Origin: Trichobilharzia regenti
Lineage: Eukaryota > Platyhelminthes > Trematoda > Strigeidida > Schistosomatidae
DNA: 64,000 bases
Assembly: GCA_944472135.2 (NCBI GenBank)
Contig: OX235266.1
Coordinates: 13,991,925-14,055,924, forward strand
Direction of reading: 5' to 3'
Position numbers and translations under genes: made by a program. This document shows positions 43,935 to 54,879 of the stretch, in pieces. Within the stretch, counting starts at the first letter, position 1; each line of letters begins with the position of its first letter. Under the pieces are notes generated by a model. That model ran no database searches. It was given only the letters and a program-made list of their open reading frames with translations, and was not told the DNA's origin.

Positions 43935-44180
43935 AATATTTTCTATAGTTGATTTGTAAGGTTTAGTTTTGTTTATACGTGTTGATCACGCATTGACGAA
44001 GTACTGGACAGCTGTTTCACCCTAGTTTGAGAATCATCGGCAGTACACACCCACACTACGGGTTTCAAACCCAGGACCTTCCATTTACAGGGAAAGCTAG
44101 TTGACGACCATTCAGCCACTGGGACCCGATTCTATCGCTCATGATACTGATCTGTGATCAACTCGTAAAGACAGAACTAA
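43935..44180 (-). repeat. SINE F2 copy
   Basis: Minus strand: tail, damaged hammerhead (44000-44045), head with B box (about 44060-44075) and the gcggtcc-like end. Interrupted on the right by 'ctgatctgtgatcaactcg', which belongs to a plus-strand tail. Confidence 0.6.
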
Positions 44181-44269
44181 TCGTTACAAATCAACTCTTG
44201 AAAATTTATCTGATACCCGCTAGTGACCAACAGCTACCGGATAAGGTTTCCTGGAGTTATAGAAGTTAT

Positions 44270-44833
44270 TAAGAAGACAGCTGCAGCAAAGAAAATTTTC
44301 TTTTCGACGAAGTCACCGTCAACTAGGCTGTACATTCGTGTATTTATATCAAATGGATGGGAAAGTTCCAGAATAATTTCCGATTAAGGGTCAAATTAAT
44401 AAAAATTACAATTAGAATGCCATAATAAACAGGGGGATGGATAAAACAAACAAAGTAGCATCATAATAACTAAGAAGATTGACATTGTGCAGTTAGGGGT
44501 TAGAAATGTAGAAATAACAAAATAGACAGGATGTTTGGATAAAAAATCTAGTGGGATCATAACTAATGTGACGAATAATTGTTCATGCAGTCAGGGATTC
44601 AATATGTAGAAATAGTAACAGTAGTAATATTATGATGCTACTTTGTTTGTTTTATCCATCCCCCTGTTTATTATGGCATTCTAATTCCTAATTGTAATTC
44701 GTATTAATTTGACCCTTAACCGGAAATTATTCTGGAACTTTCCCATCCATTTGATATAAATACACGAATGTACAGCCTAGTTGATGGTGACTTCGTCGAA
44801 AAGAAAATTTTCTTTGCTGCAGCTGTCTTCTTA
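44270..44833. repeat. Fold-back element, arms about 200 bp
   Basis: Left arm 44270-44470 and right arm 44631-44833 are reverse complements over nearly their whole length (ends aagaagacagctgcagcaaa and its complement). The 160-base centre contains no frame. Single-arm relatives are at 42190-42600 and 52370-52490. No transposase or PLE coding is present. Confidence 0.85.
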
Positions 44834-44834
44834 A

Positions 44835-45150
44835 TATTTCCTGGAGTTCTTGTGAGAAGTCGTGACCAGTGAGAATGGATGTCTCACCAATGACATTGAT
44901 TGGTACGAGTCACGCTAAATTACGAACTGGTAAGAGTTAGAATTCATGCGGTGGCCATTGAATCGGATCCTAGCGACTGAATTGTTGTTAACGAACTTAT
45001 CTTGTAACCAGAAAGTCTTAGGTTAAAACCCTGTCGTGTGGATGTGCACCGATGATGATTCCCAATCTAGGACGAAACAGCTGCCCAGTACTTCTCGATT
45101 TTCAATTTTCCTTTTAACTGATATCATTCCGTGATCAACTCGCAAAAATA
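44835..45150 (+). repeat. SINE F2 copy
   Basis: Plus strand with 5' region (gagaagtcgtgaccagtgag), head (44965-45040), damaged hammerhead (45044-45095; core box CCGATGA again) and tail. Confidence 0.7.
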
Positions 45151-45164
45151 ATCAATATACAAAA

Positions 45165-45275
45165 AGAAGCATAGTTACTTCAGTTTGCAGAAGCCACTGC
45201 CATCAAAAGACTTTGACCTAACACTTATGCATACAGAGTGTGACTAATCTCTCACTACCCTACCTAGTAACCGTA
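45165..45275 (+). mobile_element. PLE group B 3' coding fragment
   Basis: Positions 45172-45260 read like the end of a PLE endonuclease (LLQFAEATAIKRL, then LCIQ and a final LP). It resembles 35430-35528. Confidence 0.6.
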
Positions 45276-45389
45276 ATTGTTTTGTTCATGTGCTTTTGTG
45301 TTTGTTTGTTTTTTCTGTTACGTAACATTTCACTCAATCTTGATTTTCACTAACTGAGTTGAACTCAGTTGAACTCTAATAAATTAACT

Positions 45390-45773
45390 TTCTTTAGTTT
45401 GGTTTGTAAGAATTAGTTATATTTTACGGGTTGATCACGGATTGATATCAGTTAGAAAAACCATTGAAAACCAGGGAGTACCGGACAGCTGCTGTTTCAT
45501 CCTAGTTTGGGAATCATCGGCAGTACGCACCCACTGGGATTCGAGCCCGAGACCTCCCGGTTACAAGGCAAGCTGGCTCGTATACCATTCAGCCACTGGG
45601 ACCCGATTCAATGGCTCGTGAATTCTAACTTCTACTAATTCGTGATTTAGCGCGACCCCAACCATTGTCGTTGGTGGGACATCCATCCACACACGTGACA
45701 TCTAATTGGACCTCACTGGTCACAACTTCTCACTACAACTCAGGAAACTCCAACCTGTAGCAAGTCACTAGAA
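45390..45773 (-). repeat. SINE F2, full-length copy
   Basis: Minus strand, about 385 bases, closely like the dimer units at 20649-21436: tail, hammerhead (45473-45522; core box CCGATGA), head and the 5' region ending at 'gtagcaagtcactag'. The PLE unit begins directly after. Confidence 0.8.
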
Positions 45774-46763
45774 TGGATACTGAACAAAGAGTACTCTTTT
45801 CGATAACCCTTGCATCATCAGGCTCTACATTTATACTTACATCATAGTGAATGAATGAGTTAGTGTTATAAACGACATTAATCTTGTTTAAATAACATCA
45901 AATCAATAATATTGACAGATTACAGCTGAAAAGCATCAAGAAACATATGACAAAGAAAGAGGAAAAGGAGCACTCACTATCTGTAATAAAAAGAAGCCTC
46001 TTTATATACGACTACAATTCATGGGTGATATACCAACCGAGATAGTTGCAAAGAAATTAAGAAGATCAGTTCAAAGAACTTTTACTGCTGGCGAACTACA
46101 CGTCTTATTCTCTACACAACCGATGGTGATTCCTCGACTGAAAGATGAAGTACCTAGACTAGCCACTTCTAATTGTACTTACCAATTCAACTGCGCTTGT
46201 GGAGCCATTTATATTGACCGTTGCTTTAGGAACTTGATTTTTCGTGCTCGAGAACATCTCCCAGCATGGCTAAGTAAAGGTGTATTGAAGACCATTAACA
46301 GCTCGACATTGGAACATCTCGTGCAAACAGGACACAAAGCCAGCCTAGCGTAGATGAATCCTTCTCTATATTATACAGGATGCCAAATAAATTACCAAAA
46401 ACATCGAAGCACCACAGGCTCCAAACAGCAGAGGCTATTGCAATTCACCTCAAACAACCAGCACTCTATATCAAAAAAAAGAAGCAAGTTCAGCCCCTAC
46501 TATTGCCCTGGCCTTCAGTAGAAGCTATAAACTCATGAATTTGTACTATTATCTTTCCTAATGTTTCTGACATTCAGCTTATTCTATGTTGATGCGTTTC
46601 AGCTGTTATCTATCAATATTAGTGATTTGATGTTATTTAAACAACATTAATGTCGTTTATAACACTAGCTCATTCATTCACTATGATGTATGTATAAATG
46701 TAGAGCCAGATGATGCAAGGGTTATCGAAAAGAGTACTCTTTGTTCAGTATCCATTCTTTTGA
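45774..46763 (+). mobile_element. PLE group C unit with inverted terminal arms
   Basis: Left arm 45774-45950 and right arm about 46575-46763 are reverse complements (both include aaagagtactctt and the 'cattaatgtcgtttataaca' block). The middle carries the group C endonuclease on the plus strand. No RT is present. Confidence 0.85.
46021..46353 (+). pseudogene. PLE group C endonuclease
   Basis: The frame encodes a basic linker (KKLRRSVQRTFTAGEL) and a core YQFNCACGAIYIDRCFRN with REHLPAW; the GIY-YIG motif reads AIY-YID, where the last Gly is Asp. It continues after a stop at 46352 in other frames: 'LPKTSKHHRLQTAEAIAI' and LCWPWPS-like text to 46540. 5'-truncated, lacking the RT. Probably inactive. 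Confidence 0.7.
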
Positions 46764-46914
46764 AAATTTGAATGGGCATTTTTAATCAGTTAAATTATTT
46801 TATCTATTTTACAATTTTACTTCACTATTCACCCCCACCCACCCTCCTGAATTCTCCAACATAACACGTAAAAATTAACCCTGTTGTTCTATCTTGTATG
46901 TTGTCTCTAGTCCA

Positions 46915-47095
46915 TCGTGTGCGTCGGTGGCACAGTGGTTAGGACTCTCGCCGACCATGCACATGGTCCGGGGTCTGAGCCCACGACGACGCACACCTGA
47001 TATCTATGGTTGGCCTGCGAATTTTGGGCTACCGATATCCACGCTGAAAATTGCATACTTGTACTGTAATCAAAAATAAATAAATAAAAATAAAA
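46915..47095 (+). repeat. SINE F3 head with CR1-type tail
   Basis: The head gcgtcggtggcacagtgg (46919-) with A and B box regions is the same type as at 58270. The body and tail differ: they end in ctgaaaattgcatacttgta (47043) and a short AATAAA repeat, like the CR1 3' UTR at 3745-3795. Confidence 0.75.
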
Positions 47096-47334
47096 TCGTT
47101 GTTTCCTAGAGAAATCAGAACTCCACTCCCCTCTTGTCTGATTATTATTTTAAAAAAAATACTTTCTCTCTTTTAACCCTAAATAATTGTCTGCTTACGT
47201 CATCTTTGAAATTATGTTGCGCCTACTTTCTATGTATAACTTGAAATCATTGTGGAAAAAGTATGTCCAGACACCAGTTTGTAACATATAATTGATTTTT
47301 AATTAGACACTAATCAATAACTAGTGTAATGTGT

Positions 47335-47560
47335 ATAGTTTTATCTTCGGTGCTGACTGAATTCTATCAGTCAGGTTTACAACGTGACCACCATGCCACT
47401 AGGCGGCTCGTCATCACGCTGCACTTAGAAATGTTGTGATTAGATGGTTGGAGGCAATCAGCAGGAAGCCTTGCCGCGACCTAGGTTTCGTGTCAGTTGT
47501 CACTCGTCAGCAAGGGGTATCTGTGATCTTGATGTACAGTGTAGATTGATAACAAAGTTC
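47335..47560 (-). repeat. SINE F4 fragment
   Basis: Minus strand with tail (47340-47380) and the block around the hammerhead-like core. The head is absent. Confidence 0.65.
47468..47516 (-). ncRNA. Hammerhead-like motif in SINE F4
   Basis: Minus strand: CTGACGAG, stem II GTG/CAC around ACAACTGA, CGAAA, a short stem III ACC/GGT, and a GTC triplet. Stem I could only form as CCTTG/CAAGG with four extra bases (GCGG) beside the cleavage site. In other copies stem II is GTGC/GCAC, a compensated change. Core intact, stem I uncertain. Confidence 0.5.
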
Positions 47561-47825
47561 ATAGGCCGTCTTGAATAAAGAAAGAACGAAGCATATTTGC
47601 AGGATGATACAAGCTTGTTTTATTTCAACTAATTCTTTTCAACTGCCTGCATTCCAAAGAAAATCAAATCATAAGTTACAAAATGGTGTCTGAACATACC
47701 TGTTCACAGTGACTTCGAGTTAAAAAGGTGAAAAGTATAAGCAATATAATTTCAAAAAATGGTGTATTTAGACTCAGTATTAGGAGAGTAACTACCTATA
47801 ATATAACTGGACAATATAACTGGAC

Positions 47826-48130
47826 GCTCTCGTGGCCCAAGTGGTCTAGTGGATAACGCTTTGGCGTTTGAAACTATGGGTACTGGGTTCGAGCCTCGGT
47901 GGGAACATCATCACTCACTGAGAAATGCAGGTACATCCAGCTGACGAGTCCCAAATAGGACGAAATGCGCTTTATCCTGGATTCCACTGTTAGCCACCAT
48001 CCACCAATTGTATACTAATCAAATCCCCAGACATCGTCGAAGCATCTGCACAAGAAGCCGACATGTCAACCTGAGACCGAGCACTTCGGTCCAATCAATC
48101 GACGGGAAAATCAAAAATTCAATTCAATAA
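47826..48130 (+). repeat. SINE F1 (Sm-alpha-like), complete copy
   Basis: About 305 bases: tRNA-like head (B box gggttcgagcc), hammerhead (47935-47982), body and the tail through 'aaaattcaattcaata'. The most complete F1 copy here. Confidence 0.88.
47935..47982 (+). ncRNA. Type I hammerhead ribozyme in SINE F1
   Basis: Same sequence as 38663-38710: core CTGACGA at 47941-47947, cleavage expected after 47976 in an ATC triplet. All conserved positions are present. Confidence 0.85.
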
Positions 48131-48239
48131 AGAGGAGCAGAGTTCAGATTTGGCTTGGGAACAAGGATCGACTAGAGACATTATGAAGGAGAGTTGAGTA
48201 GGGTGGGGGTGGATAATAAAGTAAACTTGTATAATAGAC

Positions 48240-48629
48240 AAACTAGTTGAGTTCAACTCAGTAAATTAAAAATTAAAATCAAGGTGGAATGTTACGCACC
48301 AGAACAAAACATTATACTGTTACTAGGGGTAGTGAAAGATTAGTCACACTATGTTTCTGTATACAGAAGCTGGGACTAAGCCTTTTAATGATAACAATAG
48401 TTAATGAGGGAAAAAAATAGTAGTCATCGTTTTCTGCGTATATTGATTATTTTGAAAGCTTGACTAATTTCCACTGATTGTCCCGTATCAATTAGGTGTC
48501 TGACAGTTGCACTTGAGAAAACCTTTGCACTCAAGAAGTTTAGTAAACGCTTTCTTCTCAGTCCTTGCTATGTACTTTCTACTACAAGTGCAAGAGAAGC
48601 GTGTTGTAAAGTGAAGTGAATCTGGCAGC
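48240..48629 (-). mobile_element. PLE group B endonuclease fragment
   Basis: Minus strand from 48620: FSCTCSRKYIARTEKKAFTK (a GIY-YIG core with ARK-like changes), then degenerate text down to the terminal part at 48240. A SINE F3 (48630-48815) sits at its 5' edge and may have interrupted it. Confidence 0.6.
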
Positions 48630-48815
48630 GTCGGTGGCACAGTGGTTAGGACTCTCGCCGACCATGCACATGGTCCGAGGTTCGAGTCCACGCCGACGCA
48701 CACCTGATATCTATGGTCGGCCTGCGAAACTTGAGCCACCGATATCCGCGCTGAAAATTCCATACTTGTACCAAAAATACAGTGTGGAATCAAGCTGTAA
48801 TCAAAAATAAAAATA
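48630..48815 (+). repeat. SINE F3 head with CR1-type tail
   Basis: Head gcgtcggtggcacagtgg (48630-), B box gaggttcgagtcc, then a body and the tail aaaattccatacttgtacc (48756-) to 'aagctgtaatc' and an AAATA run. Matches the CR1 3' UTR at 3745-3795. Confidence 0.8.
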
Positions 48816-49419
48816 AATTTTAAAAAATGTTATTTTCAATGAACCTCCCTAATTCTTTTTTGGAGTCAAGGTGTTTTTTCACCTGCATATTTTGTTTTAA
48901 ACTTTAGCAGTTACCCATTTTCACCAAGGTTTCCATAAATAACTGCGAGATCCCCTTCAATTATATCTTCTAAACATAAGACCCTACCTCTGCTAAAGAG
49001 CTTTCTTACTAGGTTTCGTCTGTAGACGTCTTATCTATGCCAATGTGTTGGTTGACGGCAGATTTGTCCGAGTTTCCTTCGGTTAACAACTAGTTAATTT
49101 TATGCTCCTACAGATACCATACACATAGGACCAGGTGAGAACTGCTTTTACCTTCCAATGTGAATTATTTCTTTTTATTATTCTAGCAATTGTGCTGAAC
49201 TCGAAGTTGTGGAATTTATTAGCCACGATTTCCAGATCATTCTAGGGACTGTGTTATGTACTGTTCCAATGGAGAATGAATGTGGTATATATGACTAAAA
49301 TTGAAGTATTATGGTCTGAATGCAAGGGACCAATCGTTTCATCCGTTTGTGCAGCCTTCTAAACATCTGCGAATTACGCACAGCAGAAAATTACTCCCAT
49401 AATATCAGGAGAACACGTT
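48816..49419. other. No gene seen
   Basis: AT-rich at first, then ordinary composition. No open frame or repeat that I can support. Confidence 0.3.
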
Positions 49420-49750
49420 TATGTGATGGAGTCTATGGTTATTAGATGATTAAAGGAAATCATCAGTAATCCATAGACCTTGATTTCATGCTTATTGGCA
49501 TCCAGCAGTCAGCAAAGCGTATCTACAACCAGCTTGAAGGAACTCATGTCCTCCCGTCTGAGATTCGAACTTGCGTCACCCAGTGAGTACTGAAGTGACA
49601 GGTGTTACCAGTGAGCTACTGAGGCTCTCGATCGACCTCCTGTAGGACTGTATTGGATATTTTTGATTGGACATTAGTCAGTAACTAGTGTAATATGTCT
49701 AGTCCTGTCTTCAATGCAGACTGAATTCTGAATTGATTTATCTGGGGTAA
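49420..49750 (-). repeat. SINE F4 copy
   Basis: Minus strand: tRNA-like head (49645-49560, B box gattcgaac reversed), a degenerate hammerhead region (49480-49510) and the tail with 'tagtaactagtgtaat' reversed on the right. Confidence 0.65.
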
Positions 49751-49899
49751 ATCCAGCTGAAGAGAGTCCATGAATTCAAACGAGCTCGTATTATCCTCCC
49801 TGGAGATATGTTCGTTCGTTTTCTTTAATTCACACTAGTAAAGGGAACCGGATGTATGAAATATCAATAATGATTACCCCTCTACCTTCCTTATTCAGT

Positions 49900-52255
49900 C
49901 TTCATTGACTTCATCTCAATCTCAAGGAAGTGGAGGCGCAGCCTACTGGACACAAAAGCAAGAAGAGGAGCAGACGTTGGCTCAGACCACTATCTCGTAC
50001 AAGGGACAATCCAAATCAAATTAAAAGCTTTCAGGGAATCAGGAGCTGCAGATAGACCACAAGCCAAGTTCAACACTCAAAAGCTGAAGGACCAGGCTAC
50101 AAAGGACATCTTCATTGCAAGCATAAAGGACAAAGCCGAGACACAAATCAACACTAGCGAAAAGGTCAGCGTCGAAAAGCACTGGAACAACTTGAAAACG
50201 GTGTGGAGTCAAACCTGCATAGAAGTTCTAGGCAGAAAGAAGAGACAGGACAAACAGTGGCTCACTACGGACACTTGGAAACTAATAGAAGAGAGAAGGA
50301 CAGTGAAACAAAAGATTATCCAGTGCACTGACGAGCAACAAAAACAGGAGCTGAATGCAAGCTACAATACACTGAACAAAAGAGTGAAGAAAAGTGCCAG
50401 GGAAGACAAAAGAAAATATTATGAAACCATGGCAAACGAAGCAGAACAAGCTGCAGGCAAAGGAGACCTCGCCACACTCTACCAAACAACTAGGCACCTT
50501 TCGGGCAAACGTTCGACACAGATTAAGCCAATAAAGGACGACAATGGAAAGTCAATCACCAAAGAGGTGGAACAGAGAAAGCACTGGGCTGAACACTTCA
50601 AAAGACTTCTAAATCGTCCGCCACCTACAACACGCCCAACAATACCAACAACGGAAGCAGAACTACCAGTGAACACTGACCCCCCGACGAAATCAGAAGT
50701 CCTGAATGCAATCAAGATGCTAAAAGCTGGGAAAACACCAGGACCAGATGGAATCCCAGCAGAAGCTTTGAAAATAGACCCAGAGACAACAGCGGACTTG
50801 ATGACGCCACTGCTGGAGAAGGTGTGGAAAGAGGGCAAAGTACCCGAGGATTGGAAGAACGGATACTTATTCAAACTTCCAAAGAAAGGAGACTTAAGTC
50901 AATGTAAAAACTGGCGTGGAATTATGCTTCTGTCCATTCCAAGCAAGATACTAAGTCGCATCATCCTGGAGAGAATCAAACAAGCCCTAGATGAAAAACT
51001 TCGTCCGGAACAGGCCGGATTCAGGAGAAACAAATCATGTATTGATCAAATCGCCACTCTACGGATCATCATTGAACAAAGCTTGGAATGGCAGTCACCT
51101 CTCTATCTCAACTTCATCGACTTTGAAAAGGCCTTCGACAGCGTCGATCGAGAGGTCATTTGGCAACTACTTCGCTACTACGGGGTCCCATCGACAATTA
51201 TACATCTCATCCAACAGTTATACGACAATGCTGCATGCCAAGTAATCCACAACGGGAAACTTACGGAAGCCTTCGAAGTGAGGACGGGAGTGAGGCAAGG
51301 CTGTCTACTATCACCAATGATCTTCCTGATTGCAATAGATTGGATAATGCGACAGACAACGGGAGATGAGGAAACAGGCATAAAATGGACTGACACAAAA
51401 GACTTGGAGGATCTGGATTTCGCCGATGATATATGTCTGATTTCCCACAAACTGGAAGATATGCAAGTGAAAAGCAACAAGTTGGTGGTAGAAGCATCAA
51501 AGATAGGACTTCAGGTGAACATAGATAAAACAGAGGTGATGAAGATTCCTAGCCAACACCAACAGCAACAACAACAACAGACGACAATCAGGGAGGAACA
51601 TCAAAGAAACAACCTCCTTTACCTACCCACCTGGGAAGCATCGTTTCAACTACAGGCGAACGGAACTGATGAGGATATCAAAGCCACAATCGGAAAATCA
51701 AGACAAGGTTTCATTACTCTCAAATCTGTGTGTAGGTCGACAGCACTCAGCATGAAAATAAATAAGATCCGGATTTTCAACTCCAATGTGAAGTCAGTGC
51801 TACTACTATACGGATCAGAGACTTGGCCAGGGCGTCATAAAGAGCATTTCAAACAAACTACAGACCTTCATCAACAGTTGTCTTCGCTCAATACTCAGGA
51901 TCAGATGGCTGGCCATAAAAGATCAGCAACAAGGGATCTCTGTCAATGAGAGAACCAGCCAGGAACCGATTGTGAAACAAATAGGCCGGAAGAAATGGAG
52001 ATGGACTGGCTATACTCTGAGGAAACCACCAAGTGACATCACTAGACAAGCCATCACTCGAGTGGAACTCGAAAGGGAGGCGGCGATTTGGTCGTCGGTG
52101 CAAGGGTGACGTGGATGATGTCATGCGAGGAGGAGATGAAAGCATGTGGACAGACCTGGAGCGGGGTGAAAAAGTTGTCAGAAAACAGAAGGCAATGGAG
52201 GTGCACAGCTGAAGCCCTATGTTCCTCTAGGAACTAAAGGATACAATAATAACAA
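49900..52255 (+). mobile_element. RTE-like non-LTR retrotransposon, 5'-truncated
   Basis: Coding sequence is open from about 49905. It begins in the end of an APE endonuclease (ARRGADVGSDHYLVQG), continues through the RT, and reaches the C-terminal domain at about 52240 with two or three frame breaks after 51800. The tail 'gaactaaaggatacaat' ends in AATA/ACAATAA repeats (52236-52260). Longest RTE copy in the window. The next RTE copy to the right is in the opposite orientation. Confidence 0.88.
50192..51949 (+). CDS. RTE-like polyprotein fragment with reverse transcriptase
   Basis: The 585-codon frame starts at an internal ATG; the frame itself is open about 290 bases further upstream, so the ATG is not the true start. 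Residues 1-130 link endonuclease and RT. RT motifs: GPDGIPAEALK (about 190), FIDFEKAFDSVDRE (motif A, about 310), GVRQGCLLSP (motif B, about 370) and FADDICLIS (motif C, 410-413). The poly-Gln near 455 is also present in the 62864 copy. After about residue 545 the frame departs from the family (GRHKEHFKQ), a frameshift. The RT core itself is intact. RTE elements use it to copy their own RNA at a nicked target. Confidence 0.85.
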   Translation: MKTVWSQTCIEVLGRKKRQDKQWLTTDTWKLIEERRTVKQKIIQCTDEQQKQELNASYNTLNKRVKKSAREDKRKYYETMANEAEQAAGKGDLATLYQTTRHLSGKRSTQIKPIKDDNGKSITKEVEQRKHWAEHFKRLLNRPPPTTRPTIPTTEAELPVNTDPPTKSEVLNAIKMLKAGKTPGPDGIPAEALKIDPETTADLMTPLLEKVWKEGKVPEDWKNGYLFKLPKKGDLSQCKNWRGIMLLSIPSKILSRIILERIKQALDEKLRPEQAGFRRNKSCIDQIATLRIIIEQSLEWQSPLYLNFIDFEKAFDSVDREVIWQLLRYYGVPSTIIHLIQQLYDNAACQVIHNGKLTEAFEVRTGVRQGCLLSPMIFLIAIDWIMRQTTGDEETGIKWTDTKDLEDLDFADDICLISHKLEDMQVKSNKLVVEASKIGLQVNIDKTEVMKIPSQHQQQQQQQTTIREEHQRNNLLYLPTWEASFQLQANGTDEDIKATIGKSRQGFITLKSVCRSTALSMKINKIRIFNSNVKSVLLLYGSETWPGRHKEHFKQTTDLHQQLSSLNTQDQMAGHKRSATRDLCQ

Positions 52256-52369
52256 TAATTCAGTCTTCATGTTTATTTCTGTTATTTTTACGTGTTTTTT
52301 TTCTAAATCCCTATCTGCATTACAAAATTTTTATCTGATCAACCTGTCTATTACATTTTGTCATTTTAT

Positions 52370-52490
52370 TAATTTGACCCTTGACTGGAAATAGTTCTAA
52401 AAAACTTTCTCACTCACTTCCTATAAATACACGAATGTACAGTCTAGTTGATGACTTCATCGAGGAAAGAAAATAGTCTTGGCTGTAACC
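52370..52490 (+). repeat. Single arm of the fold-back repeat family
   Basis: The sequence 'attaatttgacccttgactgg' through 'gtagttgatgacttcatcg' type text matches the right arm of 44631-44833. No second arm close by. Confidence 0.6.
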
Positions 52491-52539
52491 TTCATTAAAA
52501 GTATGCGATATTCAGGTCTGCAATTAGCTTTGTCATCTG

Positions 52540-53000
52540 AGCTGGTCGGTTTAATTGTCAAGCTTTCGTCGTCCCCCATTTAGACAAAATCCCCTTTCAA
52601 CGAGATTTTTAGCATAAAATGGACTCATTTGGATTCTTCATGAATGATAGAATTGTGTCTTCTGACAGCCATCTTCATGACAGGTAGTCGATTTACATCT
52701 TTAGTGATCATTATTTATTGATTTGGATTTCGAACTTTCTTGTTATGGGATGACTTACTTTTTATAAGTTAGTAGATTTGGTCTATATTGATATGTTTTT
52801 GTTAATCGCTGGCTGATTCACTTGAGTACCAGGCTTCAAGGAATTCCCTGACTTCATTTTTGGTATTTCCTCCGTTTAAAATTTCCACATTATCCTAATC
52901 AAATTGATGTCCATAATTATCTGTATGCATTGATATGAAAGAATATATATATCATGTCTTTTCACAGCTGATTCGTGTTCTTGGATTCAGGTAAAAGGTC
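52540..53000 (-). mobile_element. PLE group A endonuclease and 3' end
   Basis: Minus strand: the endonuclease C-terminus (REFLEAWYSSESA-like, about 52850-52800) and the conserved hairpin at 52545-52610 (gacgacgaaagctt), as at 4480-4700 and 7690. Confidence 0.65.
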
Positions 53001-53254
53001 AAGTCTAGTAGGGCAAATGTGGTTGGTACCCTTGAGTTGATGCGTCCCAGGTTTGAGTCTTGTGTCACCTAATTCAGTCTGAACAAGTGCATAGCATTAT
53101 CAAGCTTCACATAGTAATTATGACTCATGGACTGGAAGGATAGTAACTGCGTTCTAGGCAATCTACTGTAGTGACAATATATTTTATCAGTAACCTTTAA
53201 CATTTGTCCTGTTTCGTTCGATTCAAAATGCCGCTGGCTTAGCTGAGTTAAAAT

Positions 53255-53560
53255 GCGTTAACTTCAAGATATCAGTTAGAGAACCATTTGAAAAGTAGCT
53301 GGGAGTACTGAACAACTGTTTCGTCCTAGTTTGGAAGTCCTCAACAGTACGCACCCACGCTGTAGGGTTTGAGACCACGAGCTTCTGGTTACAAGGTGAG
53401 CTAGCTCGTAGTCCATTAAGCCACTGGGACCCGATCCAATGGCTCATGACAAAACAGCTGTTCAGAACTTTCGGCTGGTTTTCCAATCGTTCTCTAACTG
53501 ATGTCAGCTGCTCATGATGAAATCCTACAACCAATAAAAAATAAAATTCCCTACAAAACC
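53255..53560. repeat. SINE F2, minus copy joined to plus tail
   Basis: Minus copy 53255-53450 with tail, damaged hammerhead (53290-53345) and head. From 53451 the plus strand has 'aaacagctgttcagaactt' and the F2 tail. Fold-back arrangement as at 4185. Confidence 0.65.
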
Positions 53561-53747
53561 GATACTTGAAAACTTCAAGAAAACTAATCACGTGGATTTT
53601 ATTAGTGCTCATTGATGACTTCACGAAAAGATAGACCTTTGGTCATGACTTTACGAGACAAGAAGATGACCGTCACTTATGCATATCAGATTACAATGTA
53701 CTCTTAACCAAGTATTCAGAAATATAAGAATAAAACTTGTGTAGAGT

Positions 53748-54662
53748 GTAATTTCATTATAGGTAAATTTTGTTCTGATAAGGGCTCACAGTGTTATACA
53801 GTAATGTTTACTGATAACGTTTCGAGCACACTTTATTACGGCTCATAATCATATCACGACTTCCTAACTTCATTTATATAGTTCCATTGTTTTTCACTTG
53901 ATTTGATTGGTACATTCCATATTTTGGGTATAAGTGATGAATCATTACTATTGCATGTGTTGGGTGTAGACTCGATGAACAACGATTCAGTAACCCATCT
54001 CTCTCGCTCTCCACCCATCTAGATTACTTTTTAGAATTTTAACCCTCTCCCACCATGCTATTATGTGGGTGTGTGTTAATGCATGTAGTACAATTGCTGA
54101 GCTTCTTTCTAAATTACTTATCTTGACCCAATTAGACAAAATAATATAATTTACAAAATACCCTGCAATGACTGTGAGTTATTTCGACTACATAGGTCAG
54201 ACTGGTAGGTCAGGGGTAGTCAGACTGTCAGAACATAAGAATTTAGCTAAGGTAAACATGGTTGACCCCGAAAAGATAAGTAATTTAGAAAGAAGCTCAG
54301 CAATCGTACTACATGCATTAACACACAACCACATAATAGGGTGGGAGAGGGTTAAAATTCTAAAAAGCAATCTAGATAGGTGGAGAGCGAGAGAGATGGA
54401 TTACTGAATCCTTGTTCATTGCGTCTACACCCAACACATGCAATAGTAATGATTCATCACTTATACCCAAAATATGGAATGTACTACTACCAATCAAATC
54501 AAGTGAAAAATAATGGACCTATATAAATGATGTTAGGAAGTCGTGTGATTACCATGATATGATTATGAGCCGTAATAAAGTGTCCTCGAAACGTGATCAG
54601 TAAACATTACTGTATAACCACACTGTGAGCCTTTATCAAAACAAGATTTACCCATAATGGAA
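53748..54662. mobile_element. PLE group D palindrome
   Basis: Left arm 53748-54125 and right arm 54276-54662 are reverse complements over about 375 bases, with a centre of 150 bases (54126-54275). Both arms include endonuclease coding sequence and the untranslated end (acgtttcgagcac and its complement). Confidence 0.85.
54168..54407 (+). pseudogene. PLE group D GIY-YIG endonuclease
   Basis: The frame encodes DYIGQTGRSGVVRLSEHKNL, with the Tyr-Ile-Gly and the conserved Arg region of GIY-YIG, and then HALTHNHIIGWERVKIL. The end is KSNLDRWRAREMDY. 79 codons, no RT upstream. The upstream part of the motif (CNDCE) is in another frame at 54155. Confidence 0.7.
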
Positions 54663-54879
54663 GTATTCAGCAACGTAATCTCTTGTATTTTAATTAACAG
54701 CTGAAATCAAACTTCACTGAAAGGATGAATTTGTATGCCTTAGGTTCTTAAGGAGACGTTAGTGAATACTTTTAAACATTCCAAGACGTTAGGATATGAA
54801 TAACCCAGTTTATTCTTATTTCTAGTAGGTTAATGCTGTAAGTTCCCATTAACAGATGTTATTCAAAGTAATATTATGT

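Noticed and set aside
48690..48760. Hammerhead in the CR1-tailed F3 SINE (CTGATAT ... GCGAAAC)
   Set aside because: The first box reads CUGAUAU, lacking the conserved G-A, and no stem II forms next to the GAAA.
46915..48815. tRNA genes suggested by good A and B boxes in SINE heads
   Set aside because: Each is followed by a SINE body and tail and is present in several diverged copies, so these are SINE heads.
50282..51500. Minus-strand open frames within the RTE element
   Set aside because: Mirror frames of the RTE reading frame on the plus strand; no motif of their own.
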